From positions 983,691-1,047,690 of the forward strand of contig NZ_BLJO01000001.1 of the NCBI RefSeq assembly GCF_009932555.1: a stretch of 64,000 nt of DNA. Reading direction: 5' to 3'. The position numbers were made by a program, and so were the translations under genes. A model generated the notes under the pieces. It did no database searches. It was not told the DNA's origin and was given only the letters and a program-made list of their open reading frames with translations. Position 1 is the stretch's first letter. The number at the start of each line of letters is the position of its first letter. Of the stretch, positions 37,364-45,760 are shown piece by piece. Source of the stretch: Steroidobacter agaridevorans. GTDB lineage: Bacteria; Pseudomonadota; Gammaproteobacteria; Steroidobacterales; Steroidobacteraceae.

Positions 37364-38092
37364 TCACCACTTGCCCACATGCGAGCCGCCGTCGACGTTG
37401 AGCACTTCACCGGTCACCTGGCCCGCCTCGGTGAGATAGAACACGGCTTCGGCGATGTCCTTCGCGGTGCCGATCCGACCCATCGGCGACAGACTCCGCA
37501 GAAAATCCTCCGGCACGCTCGCGAGCAACGGCGTGGCCACCAACCCCGGAGCCACTGCGTTCACTCGAATGCCCTGCTTGGCGTATTCCAGCGCCAGGCT
37601 GCGGGTGATTGCGTTGAGGCCGCCCTTGGTAATCATGGGCACGGACGCACTCAACGCTGCGAGCGGATGATCGGCAATCGACGCCGTGATGCTCACCACA
37701 CTGCCAGCCGACCGCTGCGCGAGCAGCTGTTTGATAACGGCCTGCGTGATGTGAAGGAAGCCCTCCAGGTTGGTGGACGAGAGCGCGCGGAAATCTTCCG
37801 CTGTGTAATCCGTAAACGGCTTCGCGAAAAATATACCCGCATTGTTGACGAGCGCGTCGATCGCGCCGAAGCGGTCGAGGGCAGTCCTGACGATCTTCTC
37901 GGCGGTCGCGGGCAAAGCGATATCGCCATCGACGAGAGCCAGATGGTCGGAGCGTTGCAGCTCGTTTTTCCTGCTGACGTTGCGCGAGTTGGCCACGACG
38001 TTGTAGCCGCGTTCGAGAAACAGATTGGCGATGCCGGCGCCAATCCCCTGAGAGGCCCCGGTCACGATGACGGTCTTGCGTTGGCTGGTCAT
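37364..38092 (-). CDS. SDR family oxidoreductase lacking the usual catalytic tyrosine
   Basis: A 242-residue short-chain dehydrogenase. TGASQGIGAGIA is the cofactor motif, NNAG is present, and the end NVDGGSHVGKW is typical. At the active site the expected YxxxK reads P-M-I-T-K, so the tyrosine position is proline while the lysine is kept. AGGAG precedes ATG 38092. The gene is divergent from a LysR regulator and upstream of the RidA-like gene. A single operator-like dyad lies at 38165. Confidence 0.85.
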   Translation of the reverse strand: MTSQRKTVIVTGASQGIGAGIANLFLERGYNVVANSRNVSRKNELQRSDHLALVDGDIALPATAEKIVRTALDRFGAIDALVNNAGIFFAKPFTDYTAEDFRALSSTNLEGFLHITQAVIKQLLAQRSAGSVVSITASIADHPLAALSASVPMITKGGLNAITRSLALEYAKQGIRVNAVAPGLVATPLLASVPEDFLRSLSPMGRIGTAKDIAEAVFYLTEAGQVTGEVLNVDGGSHVGKW

Positions 38093-38164
38093 TGAAATCT
38101 CCTGACGGGTTGCGAGTGGGGACATTGTCAGGGCGGCCGCGAGCTTTGATTAGATGGGAAGTGC

Positions 38165-38180
38165 TGTAATCTGATTTCCA
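38165..38180. promoter_or_regulatory. Single inositol-type operator candidate in SDR/LysR gap
   Basis: TGTAATCTGATTTCCA has the arms TGTAA/TTCCA six bases apart. It shares the 12-base string TGATTTCCATTA with the site at 22106 including its flank. No second copy occurs 30 bp away, so it may instead belong to the local LysR protein; ATTAGAT (38149-38155) and ATCTGAT (38169-38175) form a rough inverted repeat overlapping it. Confidence 0.45.
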
Positions 38181-38199
38181 TTAATGGCAAAGTCGCGCC

Positions 38200-39099
38200 A
38201 TGGCGGACCTCGACAACATCCTGATCTTCGTGAAGGTGGCTCAGTACGAGAGCATCAGCCGGGCGGCGCGCTCGCTCGGCATGCCGATCTCGACGGTGAG
38301 CCGCCGGCTTTCGGTATTGGAGTCGCAGCTTGGCGCGACGCTATTGAGGCGGACCACGCGCCGCGTGAGCCTGACTGCCCAGGGCCGTGAATACTTCGAT
38401 CAGTGCCAGGAGCCGCTCAATCTTCTACAGGATGCCGAGCGCGTGCTGACCCACGCCCAACAGGAGCCGCAAGGCTTGCTGCGCGTTTCGGTCCCGGTAG
38501 TTTTAGGTCAGCCGGCGTTTCTGGAATTTCTATCGGCGTTCTTGAAGGCGCATCCGCAGATCCGTGTGGATCTGTACATCACCAATGTGTTTCTCGACCT
38601 GGTCGCGGAAAACGTCGACGTCGCGATCCGCTTCGGCGATCTGAAGGATTCGAGCGTGGTCGCGAGCCGGCTGGGCAAGAGCATTCGCTACGTCGTGGCC
38701 GCGCCGGAGTATCTGAAGAACCGCAAGCCACCGAACGAGCCGGCGGAGCTCGAGCAGCACGACTGTGTGATGCTCAATGCGAAGAACAATGAAGCCGCCT
38801 GGAACCTGATCGGCGGCCGTCGCAAGGCTCGCGTGCATGTCTCGGGCTCGATCTCGAGCCGGGATTTCAGTACCGTCAGCACCTTCGTCTATCGCGGTCA
38901 CGGTATCGGCCTGCTGCCCTCCACGTACTGCGATGAACCGATCGCCAAGGGCTCGCTGGTCAGGCTGTTGCCAAAGTGGACTTCGCCGCCCATCCCGGTA
39001 TTCGCGGTCTATCCCGGTCGCAAATTCCTGCCATCGCGGCTGAAACTGTTCCTGGAAGCGCTGATGAAGTGGAAAAGTCCGCTCTGGAGCAGAGATTGA
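38200..39099 (+). CDS. LysR family transcriptional regulator
   Basis: A 299-residue regulator. The N-terminal winged HTH (ILIFVKVAQYESISRAARSL then STVSRRLSVLESQLGATLLRRTTR) and the substrate-binding domain (about 90-299) are complete. The ATG at 38200 matches the usual LysR start. It is divergent from the SDR-RidA pair, the usual arrangement for the genes it controls. Confidence 0.92.
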   Translation: MADLDNILIFVKVAQYESISRAARSLGMPISTVSRRLSVLESQLGATLLRRTTRRVSLTAQGREYFDQCQEPLNLLQDAERVLTHAQQEPQGLLRVSVPVVLGQPAFLEFLSAFLKAHPQIRVDLYITNVFLDLVAENVDVAIRFGDLKDSSVVASRLGKSIRYVVAAPEYLKNRKPPNEPAELEQHDCVMLNAKNNEAAWNLIGGRRKARVHVSGSISSRDFSTVSTFVYRGHGIGLLPSTYCDEPIAKGSLVRLLPKWTSPPIPVFAVYPGRKFLPSRLKLFLEALMKWKSPLWSRD

Positions 39100-39106
39100 T
39101 CTCGCA

Positions 39107-39490
39107 TCACCTGCTGACGATCTCATAGCTCAACGAAGATTTGTCGCTGAGCAAGTCGACGCCGAGCTCGGTCATGACATCGTCGTCGAGCTCGACCAGC
39201 CAGCGCACTTCGATGCTCGCGCCATCGCGAGCGGCGGCATCGAGCAACGTCAACAGCTGCTGCAGACTTCGGGTGCTCGAGCTGTTGACGTATGCGAACT
39301 GCAGCGTCACCGTCGTTTTTCCCGACTGGGCGCCATCGCTCGCATATTCGCGCAGCGCCGACAGAATGGGACGGTAGAACTCCGCAGCGTTCTCCGGATA
39401 AGACTCACCTTGCAGGGTGAGAGCGCGGCTGGCGTAGTCGAAATCCACCAGCGGAGTGAACTGGGTCGCGGCAAGAGTCAGACGTTCCAT
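39107..39490 (-). CDS. siaC: SiaC-like regulatory phosphoprotein (DUF1987)
   Basis: A 127-residue protein. The DUF1987 core FTPLVDFDYASRALTLQGES with FYRPILSALREY and QFAYVNSSSTRSLQQLL is clear. In Pseudomonas SiaC a threonine after the conserved Asn is phosphorylated by SiaB; here the aligned residue after N69 is serine (S70), by my unaided alignment. In known systems unphosphorylated SiaC binds and activates the diguanylate cyclase SiaD, which is absent from this cluster. Last gene of siaA-siaB-siaC, 12 bases after siaB. Confidence 0.88.
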   Translation of the reverse strand: MERLTLAATQFTPLVDFDYASRALTLQGESYPENAAEFYRPILSALREYASDGAQSGKTTVTLQFAYVNSSSTRSLQQLLTLLDAAARDGASIEVRWLVELDDDVMTELGVDLLSDKSSLSYEIVSR

Positions 39491-39502
39491 TTGCCTCTCC
39501 TG

Positions 39503-40063
39503 CTATTGGATGACGGTGTGGATGATGAGTTGCAGCCTGCCGTCATGCGACGGCACCGGCGACAGCTCGAAATCGATGGGTTCGGCGGCGTTGCGCGCGA
39601 TCGTGAGCAAGCCGAGACCCGCGCCGCCATTGGGACTGTCGTCCGCTGCGTACTGCAGATTCGTCAGCCGCAGACGGAATTCGAAACGAATCTGTTCCGG
39701 CGTCAGATCGCGCAGCGCCTGTAGCCGTTGCCGGATTGGCGGTGCGTTGACCGCCGAGATCAAACTTTGCGAGCGCAGATGATAGCGCTGCCCGGCCTCC
39801 CACACGGCGATGGACCCGCAACGAACGATCTTCACGTCCCGTGCGCCTTCCGGCTCGCCGTGATGAATGATGTTGTAGGCCAGCTCGACGAAGCTGGAGA
39901 ATACCTTTCGCGCGCGCTGACTCTCCACATTCAACATGGCCAGCCGTGCCCGCAGCGATTCGCCTGTCGCGCCCACGATGCCGGCGCTCACCGCGCCAGA
40001 GTAACTGAAGATCTCTCGCTCGGACGATTCCGGCGTCATCCGATGTGCAACATTCCAACTCAT
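39503..40063 (-). CDS. siaB: SiaB family protein kinase
   Basis: A 186-residue kinase of the GHKL-like SiaB group (DUF6272). The N-box region is FSSFVELAYNIIHHGE, and a glycine-rich region NGGAGLGLLTIARNAAEP lies near the C-terminus. Known SiaB phosphorylates SiaC. It begins immediately after the siaA stop, consistent with coupled translation. Confidence 0.85.
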   Translation of the reverse strand: MSWNVAHRMTPESSEREIFSYSGAVSAGIVGATGESLRARLAMLNVESQRARKVFSSFVELAYNIIHHGEPEGARDVKIVRCGSIAVWEAGQRYHLRSQSLISAVNAPPIRQRLQALRDLTPEQIRFEFRLRLTNLQYAADDSPNGGAGLGLLTIARNAAEPIDFELSPVPSHDGRLQLIIHTVIQ

Positions 40064-41260
40064 CTAGACCTCAAACATCACTAGCGTCGCATCGTCACGG
40101 CGGCTCTGGGTTCCCTGCCACTGCCGGTAACGTGACAATGTCTCTTCGAAGTTGTCCTGCAGCCCCGCTCCGGTGGCTGCGCCCAAGGACTGCGCGAATC
40201 TCGCTTTGCCGTAAGCGATGGCGCGCGTTTCGCCAATCTGATCGAACAGTCCGTCGGTGGCGAGCGCAACGCGCATGCCCTCCTCCAACGGCGTCTCGCT
40301 GATGGGCCACTCGGTATCGTCGGGCGTGTCGGCGTAACCGACGCCCGGCCGTCCCGCCGGCAAGCACATCCACGAATCATGACCGGCATACGACACGAAC
40401 ACCGGCAGGCGCGCGCCGGCGAATTGCAGCCGGCGGTTGCGTCGATCGATCAGCACCAGCGACGCATCCATTCCATCGTCGGAGCCCTGCTCCGCAGCGC
40501 CATCCATTTGCGCACGTTGGCGCTGTCCCAGCGCGGCGCGTGCACGCCGATTGATGTTCGATAGCAACTCGCTCGGATGCCAGGAATCGACCTCCGCGAT
40601 CGATGCTTCGAGATTCGCGGACATGATCATCGTCATCAGCGCGCCGGGAACGCCGTGTCCTGTGCAATCGAGCACGGCGACAAAGACTCGATCCTGGTCG
40701 CCGCGGCAGAAATAATAGTCGCCACCGACCATGTCTCTGGGCTCCCAGAAGATCCGATGCCGCGGCAGATGTTCGGCGAGATTCTCGTTCGAGGTATGCA
40801 GGAACGCACGCTGAATGCGGCTGGCGTAGCGGACGCCTTCGAGCACCTGACGACTGCGCTCCACCTGCATGTCGGCGAGCACTTGCATCAGCACCGGTCC
40901 GCTGCACGTGCCTCGATATTTGCCATTGGACGTGACGATCACGCCATCTTGCAGCGCTCGTCGCGAATCGCTGGCGGCCACCGCGCCGACGGTGGTGATC
41001 GAATCGCCCTCATCGACCAGCAGCGGCTGCCGATCCATGAATCGCGAGCAGCTCTTGTTGCCGAACAGCTCGTGATGGAACGGGCGGGAGAAGCGTTCCT
41101 GCAGCAGATGACGAGTGATCAACCCGACCGGCCGCTCGTCATCGACGATCGGCAGGATGTCATAAGCGGGATGGCTGGAAAAATAATCGAGCGCCTCGAC
41201 GCAGGTGTGGTGCGGCGTCAACGACGGGCAGGCAATCGCGAGTTGTCCGATACGAACCAT
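40064..41260 (-). CDS. siaA: SiaA-like PP2C/SpoIIE phosphatase with N-terminal CBS domains
   Basis: A 398-residue cytoplasmic protein. The N-terminal 125 residues look like a CBS pair (CVEALDYFSSHPAYDILPIV and VTSNGKYRGTCSG). A linker helix precedes the PP2C domain: MVGGDYYF, LDCTGHGVPGALMT, GMDASLVLIDR, ATDGLFDQIG and RRDDATLV carry the metal aspartates. Known SiaA is membrane-bound with HAMP and dephosphorylates SiaC; here a soluble ligand-sensing module replaces it. ATG 41260 was chosen at the domain start; its ribosome site is weak. Confidence 0.85.
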   Translation of the reverse strand: MVRIGQLAIACPSLTPHHTCVEALDYFSSHPAYDILPIVDDERPVGLITRHLLQERFSRPFHHELFGNKSCSRFMDRQPLLVDEGDSITTVGAVAASDSRRALQDGVIVTSNGKYRGTCSGPVLMQVLADMQVERSRQVLEGVRYASRIQRAFLHTSNENLAEHLPRHRIFWEPRDMVGGDYYFCRGDQDRVFVAVLDCTGHGVPGALMTMIMSANLEASIAEVDSWHPSELLSNINRRARAALGQRQRAQMDGAAEQGSDDGMDASLVLIDRRNRRLQFAGARLPVFVSYAGHDSWMCLPAGRPGVGYADTPDDTEWPISETPLEEGMRVALATDGLFDQIGETRAIAYGKARFAQSLGAATGAGLQDNFEETLSRYRQWQGTQSRRDDATLVMFEV

Positions 41261-41318
41261 TGAACAAACGAGGGTTTGAACACATGACGCGCTATTCTCG
41301 CGAAGGCCCTCACAACGC

Positions 41319-41338
41319 AGTAGGACGCAAGTCCTACT
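41319..41338. promoter_or_regulatory. 20-bp perfect dyad upstream of siaA
   Basis: AGTAGGAC (41319-41326), GCAA, GTCCTACT (41331-41338) lies in the 105-base gap between the TPR gene and siaA. Size and symmetry resemble LuxR-type or other dimer operators; as RNA it would be an eight-bp hairpin. There is no T-run on the minus strand, so terminator function is unlikely. Confidence 0.5.
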
Positions 41339-41365
41339 TTGCCGAGGGTTCACGAGACTGTCACA

Positions 41366-42007
41366 TTACCGGGCCTTCGCCATGAGCTCCATGACCTCAC
41401 GATGCCGCCCTTCGTCGGCCAACTCGCGCCCCGGTCGAGGCGGCGCTTCAGCTGCACGCTGCAGATAGCGCAGGGCGTCGTGACACTCATTGCGATCGCA
41501 AAGGTATTGCGCATAGAAAAAGTTTGGGTCGATGCCATCGGGATTGATCGTCAGCGCCTTCGACAGAAACTGCTGCGCCTTATCGTCGTCCCCGAAACCC
41601 AGCGGAAATCGCGGCACCTTCGAGTACAGGGCGCCAAGACTCGTGTACGCCGAACCCTCCAATGCCTTGTCATCGATCTTGAGCGCGGCCTCGAGCACGG
41701 CGCGAGATTGCTTGGCCAGGCTCAATGCGCCGAGGCCGCCTTTCGCTCCAGCGTAGGTGCTCAGCACGATGCCTTCCCAAATCAACGGCTCGGCACGCTG
41801 CGGATTCTCCGCGGAGAACCGATGAGCCTCGGCGGCCAACGTTTCGAAGGCCCGCACCTTTTCGCGCTTCGCTGCCGTCTGGTAGTTCGCCACGGCCCAC
41901 TGCTGCTGAATACTCGCGAGCTCAGTGTCGAATGGCGTCTGCGCCTGAGCGGCGCATGCAAGTAGGCCGACGAGCGGCACGATGCCGCGCAGGGTGCGAG
42001 CGCTCAT
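41366..42007 (-). CDS. Exported TPR-like protein
   Basis: A 213-residue protein with signal peptide (MSARTLRGIVPLVGLLACAAQAQ). The mature part is helical with TPR-like pairs (RAEPLIWEGIVLSTYAGAKG, KALEGSAYTSLGALYSKVP, ALTINPDGIDPNFFYAQYL). It resembles small periplasmic TPR proteins including the TatT type of TRAP systems, but no transporter is nearby. Its ATG overlaps the SDR stop in ATGA, so it belongs to the operon. Confidence 0.7.
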   Translation of the reverse strand: MSARTLRGIVPLVGLLACAAQAQTPFDTELASIQQQWAVANYQTAAKREKVRAFETLAAEAHRFSAENPQRAEPLIWEGIVLSTYAGAKGGLGALSLAKQSRAVLEAALKIDDKALEGSAYTSLGALYSKVPRFPLGFGDDDKAQQFLSKALTINPDGIDPNFFYAQYLCDRNECHDALRYLQRAAEAPPRPGRELADEGRHREVMELMAKAR

Positions 42008-42822
42008 AGACTTTCTCCCGGCTTGGGGCAGCCCTTGACGAAATGACGAATGGTCGACAGCTTCTGCGCCAACGCCATGTCGACCAGGCGTGGCAGCAGC
42101 GCATTGAGACGCACGAAGAATTTCTCCGGCCAGCCGATGACGGACTCGGCCCTTCCAGCTTGCAACGCCTGCACGATGAATCTCGCCACCTCCACCGGCT
42201 CATCCGAAGCATTGCCCAGCGTCATATTCAGATCGTTGACGAGATCGCTGTTGAACGCGGTTCGGGTCGCACGAGGCGCGAAATAATGAACTTGAATGTC
42301 GGTGTCCGCCAGCTCACGCCGGAGTGCTTCGGAGAATCCGCGGAGGCCGAACTTGGTGGCGCAGTACACGCTATTGCCGGCGAAGCCGATGCTGCCGTAG
42401 ACCGAGCCGACGTTTATGATGTGCGCGCCCTCGCTGCGCTCCAGACAGGGGCTGAGTCGTCGGCACATGTCGATCGGCGCAACCAGGTTGGTGGCAACGG
42501 CCATATCCATCGACTCCGCGGACTGCATCTTCAATAAGGTGAAGTCGTTGACCGCCGCGTTGTTGATGAGAATGTCGACGCCACCCCGCCAACGCGATGC
42601 AAAGTCACAGAGCCTGGCCCGATCCAATGCATTCGTGATGTCGGCGGCAAAGACCGCCGCATGCTCACGCTCGGCATGATGAGCCACGACGGCAGCCAAT
42701 GCGGCATGGTCACGACCGCTCAATAGCACATGCGCGCCTTCGCCCAACAACGCCGCCACGAGAGCGCGCCCGATCCCGCCGCTCGCGCCCGTTATTAGAA
42801 CGCGTTTGCCTATCAAGTTCAT
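42004..42822 (-). CDS. SDR family oxidoreductase
   Basis: A 272-residue short-chain dehydrogenase. TGASGGIGRALV, NNAAVN, the catalytic serine region NVGSVYGSIGF and YCATKFGLRGFSEALRREL (Y-x-x-x-K) are complete. The C-terminal extension with EPVEVARFIVQAL fits acyl-chain-acting SDRs. GGAGGGC precedes ATG 42822, which overlaps the upstream stop in ATGA. In this operon it could reduce a carbonyl on the product of the ligase and oxygenase genes (inference). Confidence 0.87.
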   Translation of the reverse strand: MNLIGKRVLITGASGGIGRALVAALLGEGAHVLLSGRDHAALAAVVAHHAEREHAAVFAADITNALDRARLCDFASRWRGGVDILINNAAVNDFTLLKMQSAESMDMAVATNLVAPIDMCRRLSPCLERSEGAHIINVGSVYGSIGFAGNSVYCATKFGLRGFSEALRRELADTDIQVHYFAPRATRTAFNSDLVNDLNMTLGNASDEPVEVARFIVQALQAGRAESVIGWPEKFFVRLNALLPRLVDMALAQKLSTIRHFVKGCPKPGESL

Positions 42823-43517
42823 ACTGCCCTCCACGCGGTTGGTACCGCAGTCCGCTCCTCCAGTTCCCGAAACACGTTGCCATACAGACGAAACATCGCT
42901 TGCGCGCACCGCTCGACCGCCGTCCTATCCTGTTCTTCATCGAAGCGATTCAAGATTTCGTACAGATCTTGTACGTGCTGCTGATCCAACTGCCCGTGAC
43001 TGCGCAGATAAGTCATCGCCCGATTCGGCAACTGCAACGACGCCTGGATACGATCCGCCGCCGCGCATGCGAGCGCTACGCTGGCGCCTTCGAGCACGAA
43101 CACCATGCCGAAGAAGCCCACCGGATTGCGGCGCGCAGCCGTGTCATACGCATACGCGACCATCGCGTCGGTAGCGATCGAGGGCAGGCTGCGGGCCACA
43201 GTCGACGCATCGCCGCCCGCGGCTTCGATGTCGTTCAGTATCCACTGTTCGTGCCCCTCCTCCTCTTCCGTGTAATGAATGATTTCCTTGCGCAACCAGC
43301 CCAACCGCGCCGGCAGGCGCGAGCCTGCTGCCATCATCAGCGGCACAGTGTGTCGTACGTGATGAAACGCCTGCGTCAAAAAGGCGATGTACTCGTCGCA
43401 CTGAATGTGGCCGGCGAGTGCCCGACGGATGATGGGAGCACTCGTGAGATAGTCGCGCCCGGCTGCGGTTCGCGCCGCGAGCACTTCATGAAACTTCAGG
43501 GAGACGGCTGGTTGCAT
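42819..43517 (-). CDS. Heme-oxygenase-like diiron protein (iron-containing redox enzyme family)
   Basis: A 232-residue all-helical protein of the TenA/PqqC/HDO fold. Potential metal ligands appear as QAFHHVRHTVP, YTEEEEGHEQWILND and LDQQHVQDLYE, with E in FVLEGASVALAC. HDO enzymes such as UndA and BesC oxidise fatty or amino acids. It overlaps the end of the ligase gene by 32 bases and has a weak ribosome site, so translation is likely coupled. Confidence 0.8.
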   Translation of the reverse strand: MQPAVSLKFHEVLAARTAAGRDYLTSAPIIRRALAGHIQCDEYIAFLTQAFHHVRHTVPLMMAAGSRLPARLGWLRKEIIHYTEEEEGHEQWILNDIEAAGGDASTVARSLPSIATDAMVAYAYDTAARRNPVGFFGMVFVLEGASVALACAAADRIQASLQLPNRAMTYLRSHGQLDQQHVQDLYEILNRFDEEQDRTAVERCAQAMFRLYGNVFRELEERTAVPTAWRAV

Positions 43518-44991
43518 GATCGTATAGAGAATCGATGAGCTGGTGAAATCTCGCCGCGATCTCCGCGCGACGCAGCCTTCCGTTGGCGGTCAACAATCGA
43601 TTGTCCAGTGTCGGCGCTTCGGGAAACGAGGTCCAACGGCGAACGCGTGCATAGTCGGGCAAGCGTGAGTTGGCGCGAGCGATGGCGTCATCGATCGAAG
43701 CTTCGTTCGCATTCGGCATGGCGACCACCAATGCGACCGGATGGGGCTTGGCTTCGCCGCTGACCATGGCCTGCGCGATGGCGGGCTCGGCAATCAGCTC
43801 GCTTTCCACCCATTCGGGTGTGACATTGCGGCCCATGCTGGTGATGAACATATTCTTGACGCGGCCACGCACGTAAACAAAGCCGTCGGCGTCAATCTCG
43901 CCGAGATCGCCGGTGCGCATTTCGGAGTCTTGCTGTAGCGGAACACCGAGGTAACCCGCCATGGTCGCCCCGCTCACGCAGATCTCGCCATTTGCATCGA
44001 TACGAACTCTGGCGTGCGGCAAAGGCCGTCCCACACTGTCGACCTTGTCGTGCCTCGGCGTGTTGAGGCACACGACCGAAGCACATTCGCTCAAGCCGTA
44101 GCCCTGGAATACGGGCAGTCCTGCCTGCCGCGCCTGTTGCAACACCTGCGTCGACACGGTGCCGCCGCCGACGGCGATGAACTTGAGAGAGGTCGGCGCG
44201 CGCCACCCGGCGGTAACCGCGTAAACCAGTGCACGCAGCAACTCCGGCACGAGAATCATGCTTTCCGGCAGCGTCGAATCGATGGCTCGCAACAGCAGCG
44301 GCACGTTCAAGCCGCCGTAGCTCACGCCCATCGTGTGAGATGGCCGTACCACCACTTTGGCGCCCATCGTCAGCGGCGCATAGACGCCGGCGATATTCTC
44401 GAGCAGAGTTGCGAGCGGCAGGATGCACAGATGCGTCTGCACCCCCAAGCCGGCCGTCGCCGCAACCAGCGAATCGGTCACCGCTTGAATGGCGCCCTGT
44501 CGCAGACACACGCCTTTGGGCGCTCCGGTGCTGCCGGACGTGTAGGTCACTTTGGCGATATGGGTGGCCCAAGAACTGCTCTGGGGTGAACCGCCGTCGC
44601 GCCGAAGTAACGACAATCCGGTGCGATGAGAAGTGGCTACGCAGTTGAATGCCGGATGCTCACGCGTGATGCGCTTCCCCTCGTCAGTAAGCATCCAGTC
44701 GATCCCGGCATCTGCCAGCACGTGCTCGATCTGCTCGCTGGTGAAAGAGGGCGGCAATGGAACATTCACCGCCTCGCACGCAAGCAGTGCGAGGTCGCTG
44801 AGCACCCAACGCGCACTGTTTTCGGCAAGCAATGCGCAGCGACGCACTCCCATCGATTGGAGCCAACGCCGTTCCCCCGCGACACATCGCTGCACATCGG
44901 CGTAGCTGAGGCGGAGCACCCCATCGTCGATGGCCGGCAACGATCCATCGATGGCGCTCAACATATCCAGCACTGTGGGCGCCATGATCAT
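43486..44991 (-). CDS. AMP-binding acyl-CoA synthetase/acyl-adenylating ligase
   Basis: A 501-residue ANL-family enzyme. Core motifs are VTYTSGSTGAPKGVCL, FQGYGLSECASVV, RTGDLGEIDADGFVYVRGR and KNMFITSMGRNVTPEWVE; near the C-terminus TANGRLRR holds a possible catalytic region though a clear final lysine is not seen. ATG 44991 overlaps the upstream stop in ATGA; ATG 44985 has better Shine-Dalgarno spacing and is the alternative. It would activate a carboxylic acid, probably fatty. Confidence 0.87.
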   Translation of the reverse strand: MIMAPTVLDMLSAIDGSLPAIDDGVLRLSYADVQRCVAGERRWLQSMGVRRCALLAENSARWVLSDLALLACEAVNVPLPPSFTSEQIEHVLADAGIDWMLTDEGKRITREHPAFNCVATSHRTGLSLLRRDGGSPQSSSWATHIAKVTYTSGSTGAPKGVCLRQGAIQAVTDSLVAATAGLGVQTHLCILPLATLLENIAGVYAPLTMGAKVVVRPSHTMGVSYGGLNVPLLLRAIDSTLPESMILVPELLRALVYAVTAGWRAPTSLKFIAVGGGTVSTQVLQQARQAGLPVFQGYGLSECASVVCLNTPRHDKVDSVGRPLPHARVRIDANGEICVSGATMAGYLGVPLQQDSEMRTGDLGEIDADGFVYVRGRVKNMFITSMGRNVTPEWVESELIAEPAIAQAMVSGEAKPHPVALVVAMPNANEASIDDAIARANSRLPDYARVRRWTSFPEAPTLDNRLLTANGRLRRAEIAARFHQLIDSLYDHATSRLPEVS

Positions 44992-45620
44992 TTCCTGTGA
45001 CGACGGCACAAACCCAGCCCGTCCTGGAGAAAGCCTGCCATCACTCGGGGATGACTGTCGTAATAGCGGCCCCAGTCATCTCCCGTGTTGTGCGCACGCG
45101 CCGCAGGAGCCGCGCCCAAATCGAGCAACGGAGCGTGATAACCCGTGAGCAGCTCGCGCAACGTGTCAGTGGCAGTGAACACCATCCACCGATGGCCGCG
45201 ATCCAGCAGAATGCGCGGCAGATCGAGCACCAGGCGTATCGCCGAGCGGCAGTTGCGACCGGCGAGATTGCCCACTTCGACGATCTGCGACCGGCTGACG
45301 TGTTGCCCAAGCGACGACGCGATGGCCTGCTCGATCGGCTCATCCAGGTAACGCTCGAGGAACAACGGCCGATCGGCGGCAGAACGGAAGCCAGCGACGC
45401 TGCACACGACGCCAGTTTCATTGCGCATGGCCAGCAACGTCGGCATGAACGAGCAAACGTGAGCGCCATGCCTCGACACGAATACGTCATGGACGAATCG
45501 CTCCAGCTCATCGCGGCAGGGATCGCCTGCCCGATGCAGCGCGAGTTCATGCCTCTGGCAACGGCGTGGACCACTGATCGGCCGCCGTGCCGGCCCCGCT
45601 GTGACCCGAGATTCCGACAT
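44988..45620 (-). CDS. Thermostable hemolysin family protein
   Basis: A 210-residue protein matching the thermostable hemolysin family (named after Vibrio delta-VPH): FVHDVFVSRHGAHVCSFMPT, ERYLDEPIEQAIA and SQIVEVGNLAGRNCRSAIRL. No signal peptide. I think the fold is GNAT-like, which would make an acyl- or aminoacyl-transfer role more likely than pore formation; this needs checking. GGGGAG precedes ATG 45620. First gene of the ligase-diiron-SDR-TPR operon. Confidence 0.82.
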   Translation of the reverse strand: MSESRVTAGPARRPISGPRRCQRHELALHRAGDPCRDELERFVHDVFVSRHGAHVCSFMPTLLAMRNETGVVCSVAGFRSAADRPLFLERYLDEPIEQAIASSLGQHVSRSQIVEVGNLAGRNCRSAIRLVLDLPRILLDRGHRWMVFTATDTLRELLTGYHAPLLDLGAAPAARAHNTGDDWGRYYDSHPRVMAGFLQDGLGLCRRHRK

Positions 45621-45760
45621 TGGGATCTCCCCTTTTGCACGATTGCCGGTAGGACGCGGCGCGCGGCGCAAATCAATCGGATCGCCGGGTGACAAAGGTT
45701 TTATTTAGTGCGGGCCCAGGCAAAATAGCGGACTGACTCATCGATGGAGCCCGCGGCCCA

